Shown: positions 17,158 through 25,405 of the stretch, one piece after another | Layout of the letters: each line of letters starts with the position of its first letter | Position numbering within the stretch: position 1 is the stretch's first letter | Source of the DNA: Calothrix sp. HK-06 | Lineage (GTDB): Bacteria > Cyanobacteriota > Cyanobacteriia > Cyanobacteriales > Nostocaceae | DNA: 64,000 bases | Direction: 5' to 3' | Assembly (NCBI RefSeq): GCF_001904745.1 | Contig: NZ_MRCD01000002.1 | Location: 137,938 to 201,937 of the forward strand | The notes under the pieces: generated by a model | The model's database searches: none | Told to the model about the DNA's origin: nothing | What the model saw: only the letters and a program-made list of their open reading frames with translations | Program-made: the position numbers and the translations under genes

Positions 17158-18420
17158 ATGGCTCCCAATCCTTCGATAATGCGGGCTGTTGAACAATTAG
17201 GGTATCGTGTCACCGTTGGTGATGTGGCTACCCAAGTTGGTTTAAACGTTGGACAAGCCAATCAAAGCTTGTTAGCCCTTGCATCCGATGCTGGAGGTCA
17301 CTTACAAGTTGCTGATACTGGTGATATTGTATTTTTATTTCCTAAAAACTTCCGTGATATCCTACGCGACAAGTATTTTAAGCTTAAGTTGCAGGAATGG
17401 TGGAGTAAAGTTTGGAGTATTTTATTTTACATAATTAGAATTTCTTTCGGTATTTTTCTGGTTGCTTCGATTGCTTTAATAACTATTGCTATATTTTTGA
17501 TAATTACTGCCATGTCAAACCGCGATAATGGCGGTGGTGGAGGTGGTGATTGGGGTTCTAGTGGAGGAAGTTTCTTTTACTTCCCTGATTTTTGGTGGTT
17601 TCTCAGTCCTGATTACGATAGTCATTATCGGGAACGGCGCCGTGAGAAGCGCGAGCTAAATTTCTTCGAGGCTGTTTTCTCATTCCTATTTGGTGATGGT
17701 AATCCAAATGCGAATTTAGAGGAACGTCGCTGGCAGGAGATTGCTACAGTTATAGGTGAAAATCGCGGCGCCGTTGTGGCAGAGCAAATATCACCATACC
17801 TAGATAATATTGGCGAAAAGTACCAGCAAGAATACGAAGATTACATGCTTCCAACGTTGACACGGTTCAACGGTCAACCTCAAGTTAGTCCCTCTGGAGA
17901 AATAGTTTATTACTTTCCTGAGTTACAAGTAAGTGCAGTTAAAAAACGGCGCCATGCTATAGCATCTTACCTTGAAGAGTTTAAATGGAAGTTTAGCGCC
18001 GCAACTTCTGGACAAATTATGCTAAGTGCTGGTTTGGGTATTGCTAACTTTGTAGGTGCCTTAATTCTTGGTAGTTTACTACGTGGTGGTGTAGTTGCCG
18101 CCAAGTTAGGCGGACTTGTCGGATTTGTTCAAGGTATTTACTGGCTGCTGTTAGCTTACGGTACCGGATTTTTAGTGATACCTTTAATCCGATACTTTTG
18201 GATTCAGTGGCGTAATACTAAAATCACTCAAAGAAACTCCGAACGAATTTCTCGTGCCAAACTGCTATCTAGCATTAGCCAAGAGTTACAAAATAAAATC
18301 AACTTTGCTCAACAGTTTGCCGCTAACAAGTTTATCGGTAATGAAAATCTAGCTTATTCTACAGAAACCGATTTACTCGACCAAGAAGTCAAACGTCTAG
18401 AAGAAGGTAATCAAAATTAA
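17158..18420 (+). CDS. Conserved cyanobacterial membrane protein with winged-helix-like N-terminus
   Basis: 420 residues, with AGGAG 8 bases before the ATG. The first 60 residues (YRVTVGDVATQVGLNVGQANQSLLALASDAGGHLQV) resemble a winged helix. A membrane helix (about 90-120), a glycine-rich loop with aromatic residues, a soluble middle (about 170-280), two further membrane segments (about 285-345) and a charged C-terminal helix follow. I recognise the layout from uncharacterised proteins widespread in cyanobacteria but cannot name a function. It may be co-transcribed with the small coiled-coil gene upstream. A GC hairpin follows. Confidence 0.78.
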   Translation: MAPNPSIMRAVEQLGYRVTVGDVATQVGLNVGQANQSLLALASDAGGHLQVADTGDIVFLFPKNFRDILRDKYFKLKLQEWWSKVWSILFYIIRISFGIFLVASIALITIAIFLIITAMSNRDNGGGGGGDWGSSGGSFFYFPDFWWFLSPDYDSHYRERRREKRELNFFEAVFSFLFGDGNPNANLEERRWQEIATVIGENRGAVVAEQISPYLDNIGEKYQQEYEDYMLPTLTRFNGQPQVSPSGEIVYYFPELQVSAVKKRRHAIASYLEEFKWKFSAATSGQIMLSAGLGIANFVGALILGSLLRGGVVAAKLGGLVGFVQGIYWLLLAYGTGFLVIPLIRYFWIQWRNTKITQRNSERISRAKLLSSISQELQNKINFAQQFAANKFIGNENLAYSTETDLLDQEVKRLEEGNQN

Positions 18421-18456
18421 ATCAACAACCTTGTAGGAAACATAACAATCTTGTGG

Positions 18457-18477
18457 GGTGGGCATCCTTGCCCGCCC
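18457..18477 (+). terminator. GGTGGGC-type hairpin after the membrane-protein gene
   Basis: GGTGGGC and GCCCGCC pair around ATCCTT and are followed by TTTC, 36 bases after the stop. It carries the TTGTGG leader shared by several copies of this repeat. Confidence 0.5.
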
Positions 18478-18617
18478 TTTCATCTAATGTAGCTATGTTT
18501 CGGCAAAAACTCGTCAAACAATATTTTCACATCACATGAGCGAAGTTTGGCCAGTTGAATCAATGCCCCCACACGTTCAGAATCTTGTTGCTCTACGCGA
18601 TCAACATATAAAAGGAG

Positions 18618-18797
18618 TTATTGATGCTCTACGTCTGTAATTTCTTCGTCCTCGTTTCGTGGACGCAAGTAAGCTATTCTGTCTTGTTCTTCTGGTGACA
18701 AACGTTTTTGAATTACTTGAAGCAAAGCTTCATGAGAAAGAGCTTCTAAAAATTCAACTGCCCTTCCTAAAAATTCTCCTGGTAATTTCTCGTTCAC
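18618..18797 (-). CDS. Possible small acidic protein (59 residues)
   Basis: A GTG start at 18797 gives a 59-residue frame opening VNEKLPGEFLGRAVEFLEAL and ending EDEEITDVEHQ, with an internal LLQVIQKRLSPEEQDRIAYL segment. The amphipathic helices and acidic tail look like a real protein, whereas the overlapping plus-strand frame (from about 18659) does not. The ribosome site is weak, and the real start or an upstream part may be lost. It is perhaps a remnant or an antitoxin-like small protein; no family is recognised. Confidence 0.42.
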   Translation of the reverse strand: MNEKLPGEFLGRAVEFLEALSHEALLQVIQKRLSPEEQDRIAYLRPRNEDEEITDVEHQ

Positions 18798-18920
18798 GAA
18801 TTTCTCTATGTGCAGTCATAGTAAATGGGAACGAATCTCACCTGCTCTTATTTTAAGGCTCTTTCAAAGCTTTATACTATAAACGGGTTAGAACTGTTAA
18901 ATATTAAGATGCTACCCTAC

Positions 18921-19042
18921 CTCACATCTTGCACGCCTGCCTAGAAACCGGGCTTCTTGACAAAAACTTTGCTATAAAACGTTGATTTTTCGTACAGAAG
19001 CCCGGTTTCTTTAAGCTTATTGAGAATGCTGCAAGATGTGAG
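18921..19042. repeat. Nested inverted repeat (122 bp)
   Basis: The outer arms CTCACATCTTGCA (18921-18933) and TGCAAGATGTGAG (19030-19042) are exact complements. The inner arms AGAAACCGGGCTTCT (18943-18957) and AGAAGCCCGGTTTCT (18996-19010) are also exact complements. The inner arms belong to the dispersed AGAAACCGGG family. Confidence 0.85.
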
Positions 19043-19087
19043 CTACGGGAAAAATTACTCTATGCCAAAAGTTTTGGAAGGTTGTAA

Positions 19088-19104
19088 GGTGGGCATTGCC
19101 CACC
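19088..19104. terminator. GGTGGGC-ATT-GCCCACC hairpin
   Basis: A 7-bp stem with a 3-base loop, 43 bases downstream of the SpoIID gene stop. It is the same family as the hairpins at 1994 and 18457. Confidence 0.5.
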
Positions 19105-19146
19105 CTATACTTGGTGCCAACCAGACAAAATTAATGACACAGACCC

Positions 19147-20295
19147 CTATCTTGCTCTGATAGGCGAAAGTGCTACACCTCGGAAGTAATAAGCTAGTAT
19201 TTGCAGGTGATTCGCGCGTTGTAATGCCAAATTATAGGCGCCCCATTGGCTCATGCCTACACCGTGACCGTAACCTCTGCCTTGGAGTAAAAAGCTACCA
19301 TCGGGTGCATTAGTAACAGTAAAACGGGTGCTTCTAAGTTTGAGTGCTGTACGTACATCTTCACCACGTAATACTTTGGTACCTTTATCACCGACAATAC
19401 GTAATGACCTGACGCTACCAAAGGACGATACTGTTTCTATTGCCATTTGCTTGGCTTTACCAATTTCGGGAAAACGTTGACCAATTTCTGCTGCTGTAAA
19501 AGTTCTTTGCCAACTGCACTCAGGAATATTTTGGTCAAAGTCTGGTACTGCCCGCAGGTAAGGTTCTTTACTTCCCCAAACATCTTCAACGTTTTCAGTA
19601 TGTCCACCTGAACAAGCATGAAATACCGACAAAATTATTCGGTTGTTGTAAGTTAATACCTGTCCTGCTGTTTTATCAACCGCATCCACAGTACTAGGAG
19701 ATTCGCTCACTACTCCTTTATATATTTGCCATTTGTCTGGACTGTCTCCTAAATCGAACACTGGGTCATTGCGACGCTTTTCACGCTCGAAAATTGCAAA
19801 GGTACGTGCGGCAATAGCTTGTGCTTTGAGTGCTTCTTGGGGCCAGCGTGCGTCCATCTCACCACCAATTACGCTGTAGAGATACTCTTCTAAATCAATC
19901 CAATTAACTGCTGTTAAACCTTGACCTGTTGGAACTACTAAAGTTCTGCCTCTATACCATTTGTCACCAATATAAACAAATCCTTTGCCACTTGGTTCAA
20001 TCCAAAACAAACCTGAACGCCATTTATCAAGTGCAACTCCACCTCCAGGTACAGGTTGAGCAAAATATGCGCTCATTGCTGGTAATTCTCCCAGCGTCCG
20101 ACCACTACCATCCTTTACAACCGCTTTTGTGGAACTACCGACTCTGACTTGGTTAACATTCTGCTCAATTGCAATACGCAAAATTACTGATGCTTGAGCA
20201 GGAGCGGCCATTGCTATCGATAGCAAAATCCCAAACCACCAGTGACGGGCTTTAAACTGGGACAATAATGAAGCAAAGTTAACTTGGATTCTCAT
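19147..20295 (-). CDS. SpoIID/LytB-domain protein
   Basis: 382 residues from the ATG at 20295, which opens a signal-peptide-like N-terminus (basic start, hydrophobic core, AQAS cleavage site around residue 35). Longer in-frame starts upstream add repeat-derived sequence. The SpoIID core shows LEEYLYSVIGGEM, ALKAQAIAARTFA, the cysteine/glycine segment HACSGGHTENVEDVW and the late motif GRGYGHGVGMSQWGA. SpoIID enzymes strip peptidoglycan glycan strands lacking peptide stems. Cyanobacterial members are exported and probably act on cell-wall remodelling. It is transcribed after the DHH gene, separated by a repeat-filled gap. Confidence 0.9.
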   Translation of the reverse strand: MRIQVNFASLLSQFKARHWWFGILLSIAMAAPAQASVILRIAIEQNVNQVRVGSSTKAVVKDGSGRTLGELPAMSAYFAQPVPGGGVALDKWRSGLFWIEPSGKGFVYIGDKWYRGRTLVVPTGQGLTAVNWIDLEEYLYSVIGGEMDARWPQEALKAQAIAARTFAIFEREKRRNDPVFDLGDSPDKWQIYKGVVSESPSTVDAVDKTAGQVLTYNNRIILSVFHACSGGHTENVEDVWGSKEPYLRAVPDFDQNIPECSWQRTFTAAEIGQRFPEIGKAKQMAIETVSSFGSVRSLRIVGDKGTKVLRGEDVRTALKLRSTRFTVTNAPDGSFLLQGRGYGHGVGMSQWGAYNLALQRANHLQILAYYFRGVALSPIRAR

Positions 20296-20350
20296 GTTTA
20301 TATAATAATATTTTCCTACTCCTCTATATATATATACATTTCCAATTACA

Positions 20351-20447
20351 TGTAGAGACGCGTTCACGGAGTGTACCGCAGGTAAATTTTCCTACCCTTC
20401 GGGATATCCTTCGGATAACGGAGAAACTTCGCTTGCGCGTCTTTACA
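20351..20447. repeat. Long imperfect palindrome bounded by TGTAGAGACGCG / CGCGTCTTTACA
   Basis: The arms at 20351-20362 and 20436-20447 enclose smaller hairpins (CCTACCCTTCGGGATATCC, then CTTCGGATAACGGAG). It lies between the SpoIID start and the DHH gene end. It is an expanded relative of the GTAGAGACG palindrome family. Confidence 0.65.
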
Positions 20448-20454
20448 AAAAATG

Positions 20455-21726
20455 TTATTCAGACTGAATTGGATTATCCTTTGGGTTTACTAGTCTCAAC
20501 AACTTCTGCTTGATTTGCGAGTCGTAAACTTCCCATTTCATTCTGGCATAAGCAGAGTTTTCGTTCCCTCCCGACAAAAAGCCCATTGGAATTTCAAATC
20601 CACCTGCACTGGTACGTCCACCACCAAAAAATCTACCGCTACTGTCTTGCCCAAATGCTTCTTTTATAAATTCGTCGGGGTCTAAAGTCAGTTTGCTTGT
20701 TCGCAACGAACCAATAACTACTTCGAGTTCTTCGTCTTCGTCATGAACTATACCATACACCACAGCAGTATGGACATTCTCTTCTGTCACTAGAAAATCT
20801 GCTGCTTGTGGAATTGCGTCACGGTCGTCATAACGTAAATACCCAACTCCAGCTATCGAAAAGTTGTTTTGAACGATTCGATTTTTTAATGACCGCTCAA
20901 TTACATCCATCACCCGTTTTGAGCGATTCGCTTGTAATACAGCGTTTAAAAGTTGAGCATCGTAAAACCTACTCAAATATGCTGCTGCCATAAAATCTTC
21001 CTCCTGCGCTTGCATTAACCGATTGGTATCAGAACGCAAGCCGTGCATTAAGGCAGTGGCACATTTAACATGTTGACTGACGCTATTGTCAAGGGTTAGT
21101 AACCCTGTTTGTAAGTACTGAGTAAAAATTGTTGCGGTTGCTCGTACCGAAGGACGTATATCTGTAAACTCTGACTTAAGTTCTCCTTGCAAACTATGAT
21201 GGTCGATAACTGCTACAAGCGGCAATTTTGCTTGGACAACCGCCGATAATAACTGCGAGGTGGTTCCTTGGTTATCGATTAATACAAAGCCATTGTACAG
21301 TGATAAATCTTTTGTTTTTAGCGTTGGTGGAGTCCAACGTTGTGCTGGTAAACCCGTTAACTTGACTAATGCAATGTTTTCTTGGTGACTTAACGTACCG
21401 CCGTAAATTATTTCACACTTGATATCGTATTGCTGGGCTATTAGCTGGTAAGTCCAAGCTGATGACAACGCATCTGGGTCAGGAAAATCTTGCAATACTA
21501 TTAAATGACGCTCGTGTCGGCGCCCCATTAGCATCTGCTGTAGTTCTTCTGATTTCTGGTACGCTAAGTAGTTATTACGCTGCTGTCCGACAAAAGGACT
21601 TTCGCCGTTTGCTCCATTTGTCGGTTGCCTTACCAGGGGTTCTATGTCTAGGTCTGTCTCTTCAAAATGTGAATCGTTCGTCAAGGTTAGACTCTCAAGC
21701 TGAGAAAGGGAAGAGTTTAGTTGCAT
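20455..21726 (-). CDS. DHH-family phosphoesterase (NrnA/oligoribonuclease-like)
   Basis: About 423 residues from the ATG at 21726; an ATG at 21834 would add 36 residues without family likeness. The DHH domain shows DFPDPDALSSA (metal ligands), a FVLIDNQG strand and the signature VIDHHS. The DHHA1 domain at the C-terminus has the glycine-rich substrate site GGGRTSAGGFEIP. Relatives hydrolyse short RNA (nanoRNA) or pAp and cyclic-di-nucleotide linear products. The roughly 85-residue N-terminal extension before the DHH domain is low complexity. Which substrate this enzyme prefers cannot be read from the sequence. Confidence 0.87.
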   Translation of the reverse strand: MQLNSSLSQLESLTLTNDSHFEETDLDIEPLVRQPTNGANGESPFVGQQRNNYLAYQKSEELQQMLMGRRHERHLIVLQDFPDPDALSSAWTYQLIAQQYDIKCEIIYGGTLSHQENIALVKLTGLPAQRWTPPTLKTKDLSLYNGFVLIDNQGTTSQLLSAVVQAKLPLVAVIDHHSLQGELKSEFTDIRPSVRATATIFTQYLQTGLLTLDNSVSQHVKCATALMHGLRSDTNRLMQAQEEDFMAAAYLSRFYDAQLLNAVLQANRSKRVMDVIERSLKNRIVQNNFSIAGVGYLRYDDRDAIPQAADFLVTEENVHTAVVYGIVHDEDEELEVVIGSLRTSKLTLDPDEFIKEAFGQDSSGRFFGGGRTSAGGFEIPMGFLSGGNENSAYARMKWEVYDSQIKQKLLRLVNPKDNPIQSE

Positions 21727-22205
21727 ATAAAATTTGTTTTTGATTGGGTGAGGCTCCTTATCTTCATGAATAAAATAATTACCACCAGTAACACCGTCAG
21801 TCACCGGAATCGCCACACACTTTAATTTTCGCAAAAATTTCTAAGCTTGGCACCATCTATTATGCCTGTCTTATACATCACTGCGCTTGAGTTAAATATA
21901 CATTTAGACTGACGTTTTTATGCAATATCGCTCGGCAGCACTATACAGCACTATGCGTATCGCGCCAAACTTAAGCACGATAACCCTTTAAGATATATTT
22001 CAGGCAATGAATCAATCACAATAGTGAACTGGGCGCCTCTAAAAGACGCGCCAAATATCGCCAAAGTAAAAATATTTCAACACAGCACTTGCCTACGACG
22101 ATTTTCTCTGCTAGACTCTAAAAGTTCGTCGCCCAACTCGCATTCTGTGCGAACGTTATCGATTGCTCTCCACTACTTTACATTTATTAACAAAGTATTG
22201 TAGTA
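21727..22205. other. Intergenic region between DHH and HNH genes
   Basis: No gene is supported. It contains GGGCGCCTCTAAAAGACGCGCC near 22030, a possible hairpin using the iterated GGCGCC word, and the promoter region for the DHH gene. Confidence 0.4.
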
Positions 22206-22703
22206 TTAGAGACCGATTACATATTTTTGCCATTCCTTATGCGTTCCTGTTTTAAGGTGTTTACTCACCTCAAAATAAAGACTGCTGTAAGGTCTTCGTG
22301 GTGTATGCCGTAAAGGCATATTAGCTTCTTGTGGTGTACGACTGCCTTTTCTAACATTGCAGCGAACACACGCCGTTACAATGTTTTCCCAACTGTCTCC
22401 ACCACCACGAGAGCGCGGAATAACGTGGTCTAACGTCAATTCATCTCCGGAATAACCGCAGTATTGACAGCAGTGACCATCGCGATGTAATAAGTTCCGA
22501 CGAGTAAGGGGAATTTCTTTGTAAGGTACGCGGACATAGTGCCTCAACCGAATGACGGTAGGCAGTGGGAAGTCAGCGTAAAGAAATTTACCATTATGCT
22601 CAACCTGTTCCGCTTTGCCCTTGATAAGCAAGATAGCAGCGCGGCGCCAGCTTGTGATGTTAAGCGGTTCGTAAGAGGCGTTTAATACTAAGACCTTCCC
22701 CAT
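22206..22703 (-). CDS. HNH endonuclease family protein
   Basis: 165 residues. An N-terminal region (VLVLNASYEPLNITSWRRAAILLIKGKAE) typical of the cyanobacterial/actinobacterial HNH subfamily precedes the nuclease core. The core has zinc cysteines CQYCG and CVRCN and the HNH residues in LTLDHVIPRSRGGGDSWENIV. These small proteins are very common in cyanobacteria. Their function is not established; they look like housekeeping nucleases rather than restriction or homing enzymes, since there is no intron or modification gene nearby. It is divergent from alr. Confidence 0.9.
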   Translation of the reverse strand: MGKVLVLNASYEPLNITSWRRAAILLIKGKAEQVEHNGKFLYADFPLPTVIRLRHYVRVPYKEIPLTRRNLLHRDGHCCQYCGYSGDELTLDHVIPRSRGGGDSWENIVTACVRCNVRKGSRTPQEANMPLRHTPRRPYSSLYFEVSKHLKTGTHKEWQKYVIGL

Positions 22704-23150
22704 TGATCAAAGCTCAAGGTATTAGTTTTACATATATTAACACAAATATAACCCAGTTTGCCAGAGTAACACAATTTATACATACGACAAGTGACTATAA
22801 AAGCTGGGAAAGACTGTTGTTAGATTTAAAGATTAAGATATTTTAGATACAACTTTAGCCCCATAGTGTTCATTGCCTTTAGCTTCAACATTCGCAGTCA
22901 CGCGACTTGTTACGCAATTATCAATAAAAATTTTATGTAATTTTTGTTACATGTATTGTCGTAAAAATATTTTTATATAGATTGAGGATTTGTCACAGTT
23001 TGTTACACTTATATACCCCTCTGCTCTTGCCCGAATTTAGTTTTGAGGGTTAAACTTCCAAATTATTCGGAGTTACTAAGAGTGATTTGTATATTCAAGT
23101 AATATTCATTCACTTTTGGTGAAGTCCGCTGTGTGGTGTGTAGGAGTTAT
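22704..23150. other. Divergent promoter region between HNH gene and alr
   Basis: About 450 AT-rich bases without a gene. It contains a GTA-N8-TAC candidate at 22937-22950 with a -10-like TATATA downstream. No riboswitch fold is recognised. Confidence 0.5.
22937..22979 (+). promoter_or_regulatory. Candidate NtcA-type site with -10 box
   Basis: GTA-ATTTTTGT-TAC at 22937-22950 fits the NtcA consensus GTAN8TAC. A TATATA hexamer begins at 22974, 23 bases after the TAC, which is the spacing of NtcA-activated promoters. The site would start transcription about 160 bases before alr. Such a six-base match is expected by chance several times in this much AT-rich DNA. Confidence 0.25.
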
Positions 23151-24341
23151 ATGGATATGTTGAGTAATGAGCAGTTTCTGGGTATTGCTCATCAGGAAAG
23201 AGATACTTATTCTTGGATGCAGCAACGCGCTTGGGTGGAAATTGATTTAGGCGCCGTAGAGCATAATGTTAAGCAGTTAAAGAAGTTGCTGGCACCACAG
23301 ACACAGTTAATGGCGGTCGTTAAAGCTGATGCTTATGGTCATGGAGCAGTTACTATAGCTAAAGTCGCGTTATCATCTGGCGCCACTTGGTTAGGAGTTG
23401 CGACAGTTCCAGAAGGTATTCAACTGCGTGAAGCAGGGATTACTGCACCAATTTTACTATTAGGCGCCGCACAAACCTTTGAACAAATACACGCAATTGC
23501 AAATTGGCAACTTCAGCCAACGTTATGTAGTCCCAGACAAGCTTTAGTTTTTTCTGATACTTTAGAAGCGATTAATTATAATTCTTCATTACCTGTACAT
23601 ATCAAGCTAGATACGGGAATGTCGCGTCTAGGAACTAATTGGCAAGAAGCTGGGGAATTTGTCAAGTTGGTAACTCGCTTACCTCGCTTACGTATCGCGA
23701 GTATTTATTCGCATTTAGCAACTGCTGATAGTCCAGACCCTACCATTATGAACCTTCAGCATGAACGGTTTGAAGCTGCAATTGCCCAAATTGAAGCTAG
23801 TGGTATTACAATACCGTGTTTGCACTTTGCCAATAGTGCAGCAACACTCGTTAGTAAGAAATTACATTACGATATGGTGCGAGTAGGGTTAGCTATTTAT
23901 GGACATTACCCAGCAGAGCATTTGCATAATGTAAATCTTAAACCTGTTCTACAAGTCAAAGCCCGCGTTACCCAAGTCAAAACTATCGAGGCTGGAACTG
24001 GTGTAAGCTACGGCTATAAATATGTAGCTTCTCGCGATATGCGTATTGCCGTGGTTGGTATTGGTTACGCTGACGGTATTCCTCGTAATTTGTCTAACAA
24101 GATGCAGGTGATAATCAGAGGACAGCGCGTTCCTCAAATAGGCGCCATTACGATGGATCAAATTATGCTTGATATCAGCAGCATCCCAGATATTCAAGAA
24201 AACGAAATCGTTACCATATTGGGTAAAGACCAAGACGAACAAATTACTGCCGACGACTGGGCAAACGAGCTTTCGACCATATCTTGGGAAATTCTCTGCT
24301 CCTTCAAACACCGCTTGCCTCGTGTTGCAGTAGAGACGTGA
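23151..24341 (+). CDS. alr: Alanine racemase
   Basis: 396 residues from the ATG at 23151, preceded by TAGGAG; a GTG at 23133 lies upstream of that site. PLP lysine 58 sits in VVKADAYGHG. The TIM-barrel motifs HIKLDTGMSRLG and YSHLATAD and the second-subunit tyrosine region GTGVSYGYKY are present. The enzyme makes D-alanine for peptidoglycan. The last three codons and the stop (GTA GAG ACG TGA) are supplied by a dispersed palindrome, so the natural C-terminus was rewritten by repeat insertion. This is unlikely to harm activity, because the domain end (FKHRLPRV) is intact. Confidence 0.95.
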   Translation: MDMLSNEQFLGIAHQERDTYSWMQQRAWVEIDLGAVEHNVKQLKKLLAPQTQLMAVVKADAYGHGAVTIAKVALSSGATWLGVATVPEGIQLREAGITAPILLLGAAQTFEQIHAIANWQLQPTLCSPRQALVFSDTLEAINYNSSLPVHIKLDTGMSRLGTNWQEAGEFVKLVTRLPRLRIASIYSHLATADSPDPTIMNLQHERFEAAIAQIEASGITIPCLHFANSAATLVSKKLHYDMVRVGLAIYGHYPAEHLHNVNLKPVLQVKARVTQVKTIEAGTGVSYGYKYVASRDMRIAVVGIGYADGIPRNLSNKMQVIIRGQRVPQIGAITMDQIMLDISSIPDIQENEIVTILGKDQDEQITADDWANELSTISWEILCSFKHRLPRVAVET

Positions 24342-24357
24342 TTAATTACGTCTCTAC
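24330..24357. repeat. 28-bp palindrome overlapping the alr stop codon
   Basis: GTAGAGACGTGA followed by TTAATTACGTCTCTAC. The left arm is read in frame as Val-Glu-Thr-stop of alr. The whole palindrome could also serve as the terminator hairpin (CTCTACTTTGGG follows). Confidence 0.85.
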
Positions 24358-24420
24358 TTTGGGAAATTTGTAATTTACTATTCCCATTTCATTTTTATTG
24401 TGTTATTGTTTATAACTGAT

Positions 24421-24502
24421 GCGGATGTGGCGGAATTGGCAGACGCGCTAGATTTAGGTTCTAGTATCGTAAGGTGTGAAGGTTCAAGTCCTTTCATCCG
24501 CA
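24421..24502 (+). tRNA. tRNA-Leu (anticodon UAG)
   Basis: 82 nt class II tRNA. The acceptor arms GCGGATG and CATCCGC pair, with discriminator A. The D-arm region is TGGCGGAATTGGCAGACGCG, the anticodon stem CTAGA/TCTAG holds the loop TTTAGGT with anticodon TAG, a long variable arm follows, and the T-arm is GGTTCAAGTCC. CCA is not encoded. It reads CUA-type leucine codons and lies 80 bases after alr. Confidence 0.95.
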
Positions 24503-24575
24503 TTTCGTTAAAAAACTCTGAAACCTGGCAATATTAACTGCCAGGTTTTATTGTAACTAGCTTCATTTCAAGCAT

Positions 24576-24643
24576 AGAAACCCGGTTTTTATGCAAAATT
24601 GTTATTTTTATTACAGATTTTACTAAAGAAACCGGGTTTCTAA
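24576..24643. repeat. Inverted pair of AGAAACCCGGTTT repeats
   Basis: TAGAAACCCGGTTTTT and AAGAAACCGGGTTTCT are separated by about 36 AT-rich bases. They are the same family as the repeats at 4163, 18943, 34006 and 61614. Confidence 0.7.
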
Positions 24644-25405
24644 GACTTTATTACACCTGACTAAAGAAAATAACAAGTAGCAAAGTTTATACAAATACAG
24701 AAAATATTGTCTGAAAAAACACAAACAGATGTTAAGTCAACTCTAGACGATTGATTATAATTTTGATATAAGCATTATTTCTTAATTGATACTCAATGCT
24801 TGTTAACTTTGAACAGTAACTTAACCTAAGCAACGCAGTATTTTTTATATTGTATAAAATAGAACTTTACATTTATTTAAATTCCATAGTCTTTAATTTT
24901 ACTAGATAAAAACCTCTAGAAAATAAATATACAAAGGTAAACATGACTAAGTGCTGTAAAAATAAAAACATATATAGTAAAAGTGCCTATGGTTTATAAA
25001 AAGGAAGGAAGTGTTTGCATTGTTAGATAATGATGCTTTATACTTAAGTACTAACACTGAAAAAGTAGCTTTCATCACTGCGACTTGATACAGTGTTATT
25101 ACGAAAACATCTAACTAAAGTTTACATAGAGGAGAGTGACTTCATTTAGTCTTTACAGATTTTTTAGCAACTGTGTTCAAATGTTTGGTAGGCTCAGTAT
25201 AGATAACTAGATAATTCACTCAGGCAGATAAATTATTATCATGCTGCGTCGGGTGAGAAGGTTACGGGTAGAGAGTTCTACCACTTTTCCCCAATAAGGA
25301 TATTTGTAGTTTAATATACAAACAGTCCAAATTTACTGAAGTAGTGGGTGCGATGATTAAAAATTTCGATTATACCTATCAAATGAAGTTTAGGTAGCAG
25401 ATACA
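24644..25405. other. Long leader region upstream of the taxis operon
   Basis: About 760 bases without a supported gene. A 25-codon GTG frame near 25011 has a good GGAAGGAAG site but no other support. A short hairpin (GGTAGAGAGTTCTACC) near 25267 precedes ACTTTTCCCC. The operon promoter probably lies here, and a long untranslated leader is plausible. Confidence 0.45.

Larger units (their letters stand above)
18421..19146. other. Gene-poor interval rich in inverted repeats
   Basis: Apart from the possible small minus-strand gene, this interval holds a GTGGGC hairpin at each end and a nested inverted repeat at 18921-19042. A short plus-strand frame from about 18537 (MSEVWPVESMPPHVQ) ends after 34 codons and may be a gene fragment. 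Confidence 0.5.

Noticed and set aside
25011-25088. A 25-codon GTG frame with a strong GGAAGGAAG site in the taxis-operon leader
   Set aside because: Too short to support alone, with no repeat or regulatory codons suggesting a leader peptide; mentioned only in the leader entry.
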